Below, in pieces: positions 1 through 11,058 of a DNA stretch of 64,000 nucleotides. The position numbers and the translations under genes were made by a program. Position 1 is the first letter of the stretch. The number at the start of each line of letters is the position of its first letter. A model generated the notes under the pieces. That model was given only the letters and a program-made list of their open reading frames with translations, did no database searches and was not told the DNA's origin. The stretch spans positions 8,308,001-8,372,000 of the forward strand of contig BTRK01000003.1 in the NCBI GenBank assembly GCA_036245805.1, read 5' to 3'. The stretch is from Pristionchus mayeri (Eukaryota > Nematoda > Chromadorea > Rhabditida > Neodiplogasteridae).

Positions 1-1234
1 TGCAAGGAGAAAGCGAGGACGACAACAAGAACGAGGTCAGTCGATGATCTAAGGTTGACAATATTTAGCGCATGTTTCATTTGGGATCATAGCTGATTAA
101 GTATGGCTTGGTAAGAGATGAATTCTTTCTTTTAGTCCATGGTTGAATATTTTTAGTATTTTAATTATGCAAACATGCGAGAGTCCGATTGATGAGACCC
201 TTACAAAGCAATCTAACGGGAAAAGTAGTGGTGCAAAAAAAAATCGGTTGAAAGAATCGGATTTTGACGTTCACAAATAAATCGGAAATTAAACCCCGAC
301 ATAGAGTGAATTTTTCGCGCTCCTTTTCCCCTTCCCTTCTCATGACTCTCCTCTTGGAGAGCGCTCTATCACTTCTTATCAGCCCAAGGGAAGGGAGGGA
401 TAGAAGCGCGAAAAATTCGTTCAATGTCGGGATTTTCGTGCCCACTGGCTGGTTCGGTCGGCTCGCACGAATTTGGGAGGAGAGAGTGAGAGAGGATAGG
501 AAGAGGGTGCGGATATCCCGATCCTAATCTCGACCGTGCAACCCTAAAGCATGCCATGAAATTCTATTGCGATTCTTGTCATGTATTTTATGTTTTACAT
601 GATCAATCGAATAGATGCCGACTGAAGCGACAGAACGCAATGAAAAGGAAAGTCCACGAATAAAGAGAAGAAGAGAATCGCGATCAAATAGGAACACAGA
701 TGAGAAGATCCAGGTCAGCGCGCGTGTCCAATAGTGGTAGAACATCGTATTAGGCTATTACATAATGGCGATCCTATACTAAGCCTAACAAGGGATAAAT
801 AACTGCGCTTTGATATTTGGAAATGTTTTGGCTGTTTTCATTCAAATAACATGTACTTTTTGAAAATGGATTTTCAGTCAGCATATGACCCAACACAGGT
901 CTGAAGATCATTTCTGATAATTTTGTTATTTGTCCGTTGTAAGCATATACCCTGCATTCTACTATTGTAGGTGACGGAAGACGGAAGCAAGAACTTCCTC
1001 GCTGTTCCGGAAAGTTCGATGCGACAGAGGAAGAAATCAGCCGATAAGCCGAAGAACTTGGACTTTCTCGTATGTGAAGTTGTAAACCATTTCACTTTAC
1101 AACCAATAAATATAACAATTTTGTAGACCATCGAGATTCCGGAAGATGAAACGAACTACGGGAACAAGAAGGACAAGAAGAAGGAACAGAATAAAGGGAC
1201 TAAGGTGCCTAAGCTGAAAGAAACAAAATATTAG
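1..1234 (+). CDS. C-terminal exons of an unrecognised Lys/Glu-rich protein (5' end outside window)
   Basis: Three exons join in phase 0: 1-35 (reading frame from base 3), 971-1069 and 1127-1234, ending at TAG 1232-1234. Donors are gag|gtcagt and ctc|gtatgt; acceptors are ttgtag. The 79 visible residues are strongly charged, with basic runs near RQRKKS and NKKDKKKEQNKG, and no hydrophobic segment, so this looks like a soluble tail or disordered C-terminus. No family is recognised. The second exon ends in the same phase in which the exon at 1366 begins, so alternative splicing into the downstream membrane-protein exons cannot be excluded. The reading is supported by intact frames and good splice sites only. 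Confidence 0.55.
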
Positions 1235-1365
1235 ATTATCCGACGTTATGATACGATAATATGTGCTTATTCGTTTAAAATCGTTCTCTCTGGATCCATA
1301 TTATTACGGGATAGCAATGCAAATTAAATTAATTTGAAATTCAATTATTTAATATTTCCGTTAAG

Positions 1366-4300
1366 AGTGTCTGGGATACGGATCGTCCATTCATCTTCGA
1401 AGTCGCCCATTGGGCCTGGTACGAGTTAATGCTCTACCTGAAGCAGGCAGTCATAGATCCGATCCCACACGGTAAGCGATGTTTTTTTTCCTACATTTGA
1501 AAACAGATTTGGATTCCTCTCGTCAAGACGGTCAGAATGGTTATGGTCTCTCCGAATACTTTGAACGTACAAAAAAGGAGCATTTACCTGATTAGTAATA
1601 ATATTTCATGAAAAAATAATTGAACAGGCGTGATTGTCTTTCAATTATGCAACGGAATATGCCTTGTCTTAATTTTAGCGGTATCCGGAAATCAGAAATG
1701 CGAAATTGGCAAATTTCGACGTTAAGGCGTCTGGAGTCAACGAAAAATATTTGACCAAAATGAATATGACTATCGTGATCAGCAGGCCAGATCACCCCAA
1801 ATTGCAAAACTGCAGCCATTCGAAATTTTTTACCTGTGCCAAATCTACTCAGATTTGTCCGATTCTTACGCAAACGGGCTCATATATGAATATTCCGAAT
1901 ATTCCGTATATTGGCCTCCTTTCTCATCCCTATCATCTTTCTCATCTCATTTCTTGCGTTCCTAATTTAGTATCCAATATCTTCCCACTAATAACAAATT
2001 ATATATAGAATATATTCTTAATCGGCCATAATTTGAACAAATATTAGGGTGTCCCATAAGTTCTCGGACTTTTTTTCAATCCATCTACTACGTTAGCGAT
2101 TGGGGTTAGGACTTAAAATACTTGCGCATAGTTAGTGGCAGAGGGTGTATTATTACATAATGCCATTATCCGATGCATGCATAGCATAGTGATGGTGCAA
2201 TCTTTGAACATGCTCATTTTTTGAGAACTTTGTTTTGCTTTTCTGCAACCTGTCCGCGAGATTCTAGGAGAGCCAGATGTGTGTGGTGTAATCAGTATCT
2301 TGCTGTGTATATAATAATATATTAACATCGGTTGTACTGCTATTCCAGTAGTAGGGAAATCGAAAAATCGAAAATCAATTTTACACTTTTAGGGTTATTC
2401 TTATTCGTATTCGTATTCTTATTCTTTATTCACCAACATTTACATGGTACGGGAGTGGCGTGATGATGATGATTACGTAAGGTGGTATTTTGGCTCGGGC
2501 GAGCTTGTGGAATGGGGGGATGTGTGGCAGTTCTGTGTTACATTTTTATATTAGAAGACTGCATTGTAAAAGATGGAGTTGTTTTTATGAGGTGTCGGTA
2601 AGGGGATCGGGGCATGGTTACTACTGAGTGGGGAAGCGAGTTCCAGAGCGTTAGGGAACGAGATGCGCATAATGAAAAGGAACTAGGCATTACATACGGT
2701 ACGGCGATGCGTAATTTATGAGAGGAACGGAGACTACGAGTTAAAGGAGCGATCGTGTAGAGACAAGAGGTGTCGAGATGAACAAAGTCATGCAAAGAGT
2801 CGTATATAAAATACATGTCACTCAAGGATCGGCGATATTCAAGTGTCTCTAGTTGGAAATGTTTGAGCCTATCAGTATATGAACGATAGGGCAATTTAGA
2901 GCGGAACAAAACACGTTTAGTGAATTCTCGTTTCACAGATTCTATTTGATTAACAAGACCAATTGATGTAGGGGTTCCAGATAACGGTAGATGACTCGAG
3001 AAGAGGACGAATATATATTTTGTACGCTTTCAATAAGATATCAGGTGAAGTAGTGAGAAAAGAGCGCAGTAATAGATTGCACATGGATCTGGCCTTTCTA
3101 GTAATTTGATCAATGTGATGACCAAAATGTAAATTTCCTGTGAAGAAAATACCAAGGTCACGAACTTGTTCTTTTGGGGAGATGAAATTACCATTTAGCA
3201 TATATTTCGATCTCGTTTTAAGACGACCGAGATGAAGAACAAAACACTTGGGAGCGCTAATTGTCATATTCCACTTAGTTGTCCACTCTTCTAAACTAGT
3301 AATAGCTTGTTGGAGATCAGCACTATGGTCAGGCACCGTTGCGTATATTTTAAGGTCATCAGCGAAAATATTGTATTTTACCGTAGGGGGGATGCATTTG
3401 CCTAGATCGTTAATGTATATAATAAACAATAAGGGACCAATTGCTGAGCCCTGAGGGACTCCAGATATAATTGGAGAAGGAGGGGAGAGATAATTACCGA
3501 CAAAGACACGTTGTGACCTACCAAGGAGATATGACTCAAACCATTTCACAATGTGATTAGAAATACCCAGGGAGGCAAGCTTATCCATCAGGAACCTTAA
3601 GTCAATTGAATCAAATGCCTTTTGATAGTCGAAAAATATGGTATCTACTGATTTTTTGTGGGTCAAGGACTGAGCATAGAAGGAGAGGGTTTCAAATAAG
3701 GAAGATGTGGTGCTTCTACATTTACGGAACCCAGCTTGGCGCGTATCAAGAAGAGAATGCGCATCTAAATAGGATACTAATTCATTACTAAGAATTTTTT
3801 CAAATATTTTAGAAGCAGTAATTGTAAGGGAGATGGGGCGATGATTTGAGATGTCTGCATTTCCTGCTTTTTTAGGGATGGGCTTGACATGAGCAACTTT
3901 CCACTGAGAGGGAGCTAAAGCAGAAGTTAGGGAAATGTTAAAAATTATAGAGAGGGGATTCGCAATAGAGAATTTACACTTGGTATAGACTAAATTGGGA
4001 ATATTGTCAGAATATTGTCAGGGTTAGTTGTATATTTTCGAGCATATTTTAGACCTGTGCTAACCTTGTGTATCAAAAACAACTTTAAAGGTGATGATAA
4101 TATTTTCTCAGCCTCTCGAAGTTGTTTTTAGAACGTAACCAGGCAATGCCTTTGCAGACACTTTGCAAAAAACAAAATTTCCTATCTATGAAAAGCAAAT
4201 CCAGATATCAGGAATGCGCCGGAAATTATTGAATACCTGTGTGTATTAAATGAAGACTGTAGTTGCATTTTAATTCACATCCATTAGCAAAATAATTCAA

Positions 4301-7300
4301 AAAATCCTTTTTTGGATTTTGCTATATTTTGTTCAAATATATGTAGCACTCTCGAAAAGAACCAGCTATGCTGGTCTAATGAATTATATTGAAAGTAGTA
4401 TCACACACTTTCAAATAGTCTATGGTAGAATGCTGTTAGATTAGCTATCTAACTTAGAAAGCAAAATGTTCATAATGTCCGGAAACTTATGGGACACCCT
4501 AATAATTATTCTACCAATATTATCTAGCGAAATGAAGTAATAAATAAAGAGAACTCACAATGCACGTTCCAGCATCCGGGGGTGAACCGCACCTGGTTCC
4601 CCATGCGCATCAAGGACACAACCTTGATCTTCTTCTTGCCCATCTCGGGGTGGTATGGGAATGAAGTGGAAAGGTAAAAGCCCTAGTCGCGCCCGGATGG
4701 CACACCTCGTTTGTTTGCATTGATGAAATTGTAGGAGATGGGTGTCGGGTTTCTTTATCATTTGGCAGTAGGGTTCTTTTATTGGAACGCTTTTTTTCAG
4801 TCATCTTTCAGGGCCCTATAGCATTTTATCTGAGTGAAGATCAGGAGTGGGATTCCACTTCTATAATAAAATCTCAGGGTGGAAAGTTCAAATAAGAATT
4901 CCCGCAATTGCCCATCTTCGATCTATGTAGAGCAGGCGACTTGAAAATTGACAAGTGATGTGTACAATGGTTTTACACCTCGTTTCCCAAGTTTCTAGCT
5001 CTGCTGGGAGAAGAGATACGAAATTGCGTGTATTCGAATTTGAACTTTTGCACCCACGACATTTCCACTGAACGACGCACGCGAAACTTCACCTAAAATT
5101 TAACAACAACGAAATGAACAAAGACGGTCATAAAGAAACATTTATTTTCACTTTTGATAAATCTAGGGCATTTTTTATTGTGTCTTACCAAAAACACTTT
5201 GTGGGTGTAGCCAAGTGATGTGTTCGAGTGGGAGCAACATTCAAAGATTCTCTATCGCATTATTAATATAAGAATAACAAGCAAAATCAAGCATAGGTTT
5301 AAATGAAAAAAAAAGCTTCTCGTACTTTTACTTTATCTTAATCTCGTACTCTCAAATATATTTTTGCACATATACTAGATTTCAATACTAGATTTCACTC
5401 CTCCTTTAATGCTTAATAATGCTTGTTATGATGATGTACAACGAGCTGAACTTGAGGAAGTAAACTGTCTTTATCGAATAGATCTTTTCCGGGGCCACGG
5501 GACGGCTAAATCAAAGGCGTCGAAGAAAATTAGGCAATTGGGGCGGCGTCCCTTTTGTTTCTGTGGGCGCTGCAATATTTTTATGAGATTGACTATGAAT
5601 AAGCACAGCGAAATAGGTCGATTCCCCCTATTGCATAATTTTGTAATATTTTCGGCTTGTTTCAGGTTCGCTAAATAGCTGTCGATCTGAAAATCTATTT
5701 GGAACATCCACGAACATCCAAACCGAAAACGTGCTACCATTAGAAAAATTACACAAAAAGTGAACTTATTCAAAATAATCATACCCAGCAACAGCATAGG
5801 CAACGAGAAGGACGAAGAGAAGGATTTGACGGAGCATTTCGTGCGAACGGACTGGTTGCATACATTGCTGCAGCGGTTTCTTTTATACCACATCGAATGA
5901 CCCCGGTCACACTATGCGCGAGAGTGATTTGGAAAGCATTTTCAATGCTGGCCCATTTACGATACACCGAGAGAGTGTGAGTGACAGAGAGAATAGATAT
6001 AACAGAGAGAGTCCATTGTGGCCTCCTTTCCTAATGGAGAGTGAAAGTCCGTCACAGTTTCGACCAAATCGTTCGCCAAATGGGTATCGCTTGCTGTACA
6101 CATAACCTGACGCGCGGAAACGATTTTCGTGCGTTTGGAATACAAATACCGTATGTTAAAAATGGTTATTTGGGTGAATTTTGTTCGTCGCAATCTTTTG
6201 ATAGAGCTAAGAGATAAGTCAATTTAATAAAATTAACCAAAGTTCAAGTCCAAAGCAAGTTGAGCATTGTCAAGTCAATGCTCAACTTGCAATCATCCCG
6301 AAAGAGACTACTAGTCCCTGACGCAGTTACTGGTGCTCTCTCACAAGAAGCAACAAAGCTCGCCGTCCGTACTTTCTTCGAGGAACTCTACAATGCTACA
6401 GTTGAAATGATACTGACGATCCCTCCTCATCCGCCTTTCCCTCTTCCACCCTTCCAAATCGATGAGACAGGAGATGCGCTTTCTCGCCTCAAATGCGGAC
6501 ATTCGCCCGGTTCCGATTCAATTCTGCCCGATATGATGTACCTCTCCCGAGATCACCTCGCCCCAGTGCTCGCGGACTTGCTCAACAACCTAACAGCCGG
6601 TGACTCAGTGCCCCAAGATTTAGTCGAAGCTGTCGTGTCTCTTATCCATAAGAAAGGTGACCCTACAAACATCAGCAACTTCAGACCTATCTCGCTGCTT
6701 ACCGTAACCCTGAAGGCGGCAACCCGTGTGATCTTGAGAAGAATGGAGAAATCGCTTGAAGAGACTGAGTCCTCCACCCAGACTGGCTTTCGGAAAGGGC
6801 TCAGTATCCTCAATAACCTACACGCTGTAAAGCAAGTAGCAGAGCGTGCCCACGAATACGGTATTCCGTTGTATCTCGGTTTCGTGGACTTCCGTAAGGC
6901 ATTCGATTGTGTGGAGTGGAGTGCGGTATGGCAATCCCTATGGATATCTGGGGTCCATCCTACCCTCATCCACCTCCTCCGCCGCCTCTACGAGTCCTCG
7001 ACAACCCTCATCCGAGTCAACGAGGATCTCGTCTCAGTCAGAATCAGAAGAGGAGTTCGTTAAGGCGACACCCTTTCCCCAGGCGACACAGGCGACAAAT
7101 GTTAAAAATTATAGAGAGGGGATTCGCAATAGAGAATTTACACTTGGTATAGACTAAATTGGGAATATTGTCAGAATATTGTCAGGGTTAGTTGTATATT
7201 TTCGAGCATATTTTAGACCTGTGCTGTGTATCAAAAACAACTTTAAAAGTGATGATAATATTTTCTCAGCCTCTCGAAGTTGTTTTTAGAACGTGACCAG

Positions 7301-10300
7301 GCAATGCCTTTGCAGACACTTTGCAAAAAACAAAATTTCCTATCTATGAAGCAAAGCAAATCCAGATATCAGGAATGCGCCGGAAATTATTGAATACCTG
7401 TGTGTATTAAATGAAGACTGTAGTTGCATTTTAACTCACATCCATTAGCAAAATAATTCAAAAAATCCTTTTTTGGATTTTGCTATATTTTGTTCAAATA
7501 TATGTAGCACTCTCGAAAAGAACCAGCTATGCTGGTCTAATGAATTATATTGAAAGTAGTATCACACACTTTCAAATAGTCTATGGTAGAATGCTGTTAG
7601 ATTAGCTATCTAACTTAGAAAGCAAAATGTTCATAATGTCCGGAAACTTATGGGACACCCTAATAATTAACAATTTTATAAGAAAAGAAGTCCCTTATTC
7701 GGACCCACTTGAGTAAGGAAATTACCCCCCCCCCCCTCTCACCCCAACTTTGATGAGACTGAACTTGAGCAAGTATTCAAGTAATACGAAAAATTAAAAA
7801 TTTCGAAAAGGTAACTATTATGGATGATGTGTGTATTTATCAGGATCCGTTGCTCTCAAGGCCCTGCTCCTCGTTGCCACCCTCTACCCAGATGTGCTCA
7901 TAACCTCCCTCATCGAGACGGCCTATACCGGTGCCATGACGACCACGACTCGACCCGGACTCCCCTACCGCACGTTCGACGAGGCAAATTATTTGTCAAC
8001 TGTTTTCAGGATAGTAGGGACATTAATTGCCCATATTGGAATTCGAATGCAAGATATAATACAGCTCGAGATCGAACAAACATCAACTCTACAGTTAATT
8101 GTTTTGTCTCTCTGTTAAGAAGATGGCGTTAAGAATATTATGTGGATCTTTTCTGATTGGCCTGATGTTTTTTTGCTTAAATTTTACTTTCTGAATATAA
8201 TTTTAAAAAAAACGATTTATGTTATTAACACATGGTCGCATGAAAAAATGTCTGTATTATATATCAGTGCTATCTTTCCGAATAATGGGCGAAAGATAAA
8301 ACAACACGTAACGGAATACGGCGCTACTTTATTGTTGCATAGCGTGGCAATGATTAGTTCCAAATTATCTGATAAAAAAATCTGTTCTTGAGATATCATC
8401 ACAATTTCACCTTGTTGATCGAGTCCTGGCTGGGCTAAACAATTTCGCGGTGACCGATCAAGGCTTCTCTCCAATGTTCGTCTGCGAGAAGATGCCTGGA
8501 CAGCTATGCGATCGCGCGAGTCTCCTCAACAATGAGAGGTGCCAACATTCACATATGCATCTCCATTGCGCTAAATAACCCATAAATTGTCATATTGTCA
8601 GCGTACCTGAAATGGAGAACTTAGACCGTACTAATCACCAAATATCGGACAATTCTAGCAGAAAAATTTATCATATCAGAAACTAATCATATCAGAAGCC
8701 AATAATGAGCAGCATATTAAATATATTCAAAACGGAAACCCCCTTTTCTCCATTCCATTGGTCAGTGTCGATCTATTCCAGTTTCATACACTCCAAGGAC
8801 AGGGAAGACTGGTTCAAGAAAATCTTCGACACTCCTGGAGCCGTGGGTGTGGCCTCCGAATATTCGATGGCCATTGTGTAAGACATAACGAATTTCACAT
8901 AGCGCATAGTGCGGGTCGCCAGTTAACATTATTATATACATTAGTTACATCATCCAGTTAGTTTAACTTTGGCCAATTTGGGATGTTCTAGTTTCATTTT
9001 TCCTTTCCAGTTCCGATATTATGGTTCTGACAGAAAGAAACGGCCTTCTGATCTCCATCGACCCAAGTCTAGGGAAGATTCCTATGGGCTACATGCACCG
9101 AGCGTAAGTAAAAAAAATCACAATTCAGCAACTCGTAGAACGTTTCGATTAGGTTGAAATCCATTTTACTATCTCTTCATTCTATATACTTTTGATGACC
9201 GGATGAGAGAGAGATCGAGTGTTCGAAATCTCCCATGATAACAGCACATATCACGGCACATCTTAGACCAATTTCAGAGAAATGTTTTCTGCCAATAGTC
9301 ACGATGCAATCATGTTCACTAAATGAATGAAAATGTTATCGGCAGTATTTACAATTTATGAGCACACCTCCAGCATTGTTCTGTTATTTTCTTCGCGGCT
9401 TCACCGCCCGCCTCAACGCAGCCCTTGCAAAAGTGGCGCTATCATATACGAACGAACGTGGGCGATACGATCCCCCCATGCAGGCATGTTATGCTACCTT
9501 TCTCTTGATTGCTCACTATCGTTTCTGATCACCATTTCATCCCAAATATTTTCGCCTATAGACAAGCCTATGTAGGTTAATTTTCTAAGAAATGGTCTCA
9601 TTATGTGAGCTCTCTTTCCGGCAAGCCGAGTAAACGAGTGTTTATAATAAAGATAGCCCAGAATAGCATCGCTCGCACAAAGTGCCGCAACGACTACGAA
9701 TTTACCGTTCAAAACTATGCATTTCTTATAAATTCATTCCTACTTGCAGCCTTATATCACGAAGACGACCTTGAGCGCCAGCTCATCGCTGAAGTTGGCA
9801 TTCTTCGAATCCATTTTCAAGGTGAGGCTAGATATGGTTAAGGTAATGTTTTTGGGTTTACAGCCTACTTGTGGCCTTACAAATAGGTTCACTTTTGGAA
9901 CTCACTGGAAAGCAGGCATGGTTTTTTTTCGAATAGACGAAAACAAGGATTTATAATAGGGCACTCGGTGAATCTTGGTGATATTATTGCGTTTAATATT
10001 CATGATGCCTGTGATAGGGAAGATTGAAGCTCATCAAAAACATAACAATTTCTGGAATTATCAGACCACCATCATACCGATTGAAGAGCTATTTCTGACC
10101 GGTCTCTCAGAATAAATTCTGACGAGCTCCTTTTGTCTATTCACTCGTCTCGTGAAGATTGCATGAACTAGGAATGATCTACGGATTTATAATTTCGTGA
10201 AATAGCAACCTGAAAATAACGGAAATGCGCAAAAAGTAAAACAACTTTCTGATTGATGTTTTTGCAGTTGGCTGGGTACGCATATGTATGCTGCGTCGTC

Positions 10301-10417
10301 GTCCTCGTTATTGAAATTTTGTGGGAGGTCTGGATCGTGCCGTTCGTAAAGACGACCTACGGCAAAGCTTGCCGTGGACTGAAGAACTGTGGTGCAGGGA
10401 GAACAGCCAATCAGTGA
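1366..10417 (+). CDS. Probable divergent ionotropic receptor-like (iGluR superfamily) membrane protein, 3' two thirds
   Basis: Exons I can place: 1366-1471, 7844 to about 7990, about 8393-8538, 8766-8877, 9011-9103, 9363-9483, 9750-9821 and 10268-10417 (TGA 10415-10417). The second exon reads as a hydrophobic segment followed by SLIETAYTGAMTTTTRPGLP, like the M3 helix and start of S2 in ionotropic receptors. Later exons read DWFKKIFDTPGAVGVASEYS and SIDPSLGKIPMGYMHR, typical of an S2 ligand-binding lobe. The last exon carries a clear membrane helix (VCCVVVLVIEILWEVWIV), fitting M4. The intron after 9483 appears to use a GC donor (CAG|gcatgt). Phase does not close between 8538 and 8766, and the 3' end of exon 2 is uncertain, so an exon is missed or the gene is damaged. 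No start codon or signal peptide was found. Family assignment is by pattern memory only; a nematode-specific receptor of another class is the alternative. Confidence 0.45.
2044..4502. mobile_element. Mariner-type ITR element carrying a LINE fragment
   Basis: The ends are inverted: TTAGGGTGTCCCATAAGTT at the left and its complement at 4484-4502, with GGAC continuing both repeats. TA dinucleotides flank both ends (2042-2043 and 4503-4504), the Tc1/mariner target signature. The interior holds a minus-strand CR1-like reverse transcriptase. On the minus strand near 2200-2300 a short peptide with SGSPRISRTG resembles the linker of mariner DNA-binding domains, so a decayed transposase is possible. 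The element sits in the long intron of the receptor-like gene. Confidence 0.75.
2396..4010 (-). pseudogene. CR1/Jockey-like non-LTR retrotransposon, 3' half of reverse transcriptase
   Basis: Read on the minus strand, an open frame from about 4000 to 2950 carries non-LTR reverse transcriptase motifs in order: NHRPISL, RQAGFRKCRSTT, YQKAFDS, ISGVPQGSAIGPLLF and NIFADDLKIYATV (catalytic FADD). The C-terminal connection continues in another frame from 2936 to 2538, so there is a frameshift near 2955. Just below the coding part the minus strand ends in short repeats of gaatacgaataag (2397-2432), as CR1-type 3' tails do. No endonuclease or ORF1 is present, so it is a 5'-truncated copy. It lies wholly inside the mariner-ended element. 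Confidence 0.8.
4503..5529. other. Non-coding stretch with one exon-like island
   Basis: Mostly A/T-rich sequence without long frames. At 4573-4652 there is a G/C-rich island with coding-like composition; see the findings. Otherwise nothing was recognised. Confidence 0.4.
5530..5837 (-). CDS. Putative tiny secreted peptide gene
   Basis: On the minus strand the ATG at 5837 opens MLRQILLFVLLVAYAVAG, a textbook signal peptide of 18 residues, and the exon ends at a good donor (GG|gtatga, exon 5785-5837). A TATAAAAG box lies at 5880-5887, about 45 bases upstream, which supports a real transcription start. Splicing to an acceptor at 5569 (ttgcag) or 5560 (cacag) keeps the same frame and gives a short tail containing NKRDAAPIA before TAA at 5530-5532. 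A dibasic KR followed by a short acidic peptide would suit a neuropeptide or small antimicrobial precursor, but a product near 30 residues is very short and another 3' exon may have been missed. The first exon is better supported than the second. Confidence 0.4.
5880..5887 (-). promoter_or_regulatory. TATA box of the putative secreted-peptide gene
   Basis: TATAAAAG on the minus strand, 43-50 bases upstream of the ATG at 5837. The spacing suits a core promoter with a very short 5' leader. Confidence 0.4.
6236..7096 (+). pseudogene. RTE-like non-LTR reverse transcriptase fragment
   Basis: One open frame carries RTE-clade reverse transcriptase landmarks: FFEELYN, a CGHSPGSDSILPDMM block, VVSLIHKKGDPTNISNFRPIS, TQTGFRKG and FVDFRKAFDCVEW (first catalytic Asp). 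It reaches the conserved G-V-R-Q-G-D region, where the Gln codon is a TAA stop (7062-7064) although the frame resumes as GDTLSP. The copy is cut at about 7096, before the YADD box, exactly where a truncated copy of the mariner-ended element begins. It is therefore dead. Confidence 0.8.
7097..7673. mobile_element. Truncated second copy of the mariner-ended LINE-containing element
   Basis: Nearly identical to 3933-4502, including the last bases of the internal LINE frame, and ending in the same inverted terminus gggacaccctaa followed by TA. Both copies share the LINE junction, so the LINE was already inside the element when the copy was made. The left part is absent and abuts the RTE fragment. 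Confidence 0.75.
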
Positions 10418-10439
10418 AGAGTCCGTGAAATTGCTCGAA

Positions 10440-10490
10440 AGTATGCGGCCCCTTCCTTCCTTCCTTCCTTCCTTCCTTCCTTCCTTTCTT
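10440..10490. repeat. (CCTT)n microsatellite
   Basis: About ten tandem CCTT units just after the stop codon of the receptor-like gene. Confidence 0.9.
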
Positions 10491-10635
10491 CCGCCTATTA
10501 CACATATTTTTGTATTGATCCGATTTGATAAAAATATTTTAATCATTAGAGCCCACCAACGGCTATCGCTCGCAACCACGATCTCTAAATCTGCTACGAA
10601 ATTTCATGAAAAATATAGTAAGATACTATCAACAA

Positions 10636-10860
10636 TGACAACAACTCTGAAGATCTTCTGATCTAACGGAATTGAGAATACTGATTGTTTAACTGCTACC
10701 TACTCGAGGATACCTGATGATGATGATTTCGTTCTGCATACTTTATCCACTGAATCAGGAATGTTTGATTGCCGTTTCACCCTTTGATGCACTGTAGAAT
10801 TCATTAATACATTTTCCACTAATTTATAATTTCGTCCTACCTACATGAAATTTATTTTTC
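10636..10860 (+). pseudogene. Relic of a rhomboid gene 3' end (unit 0)
   Basis: The last codons read MTTTLKIF followed by TGA (10660-10662), matching MIIAPKVF-stop at the ends of copies A and B. More tellingly, the sequence after the stop (gatctaacggaattgag, then ctactcgagg and atcaggaatg) is homologous to that after the stops of copy A (17185 on) and copy B (25154 on). Only the last few codons and the 3' flank remain; upstream exons are not recognisable. Confidence 0.5.
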
Positions 10861-11058
10861 AAGGTGTGATATATGATATTTTCCTTTCCCAAATGTTCCG
10901 CACGCTCCCTCTACATCCCTTGCTCTCCCGTGAAGAGTAGTCTCGCTCTCTCCAACACAGCGTGTCAAAGCAACTAATTCCTTTGTTTGGATGTGCAATG
11001 TAAAAAAGTGCAAAGTAAAATTGAAACAAAATCGGTGAAAGGTAATTTAATATACATA

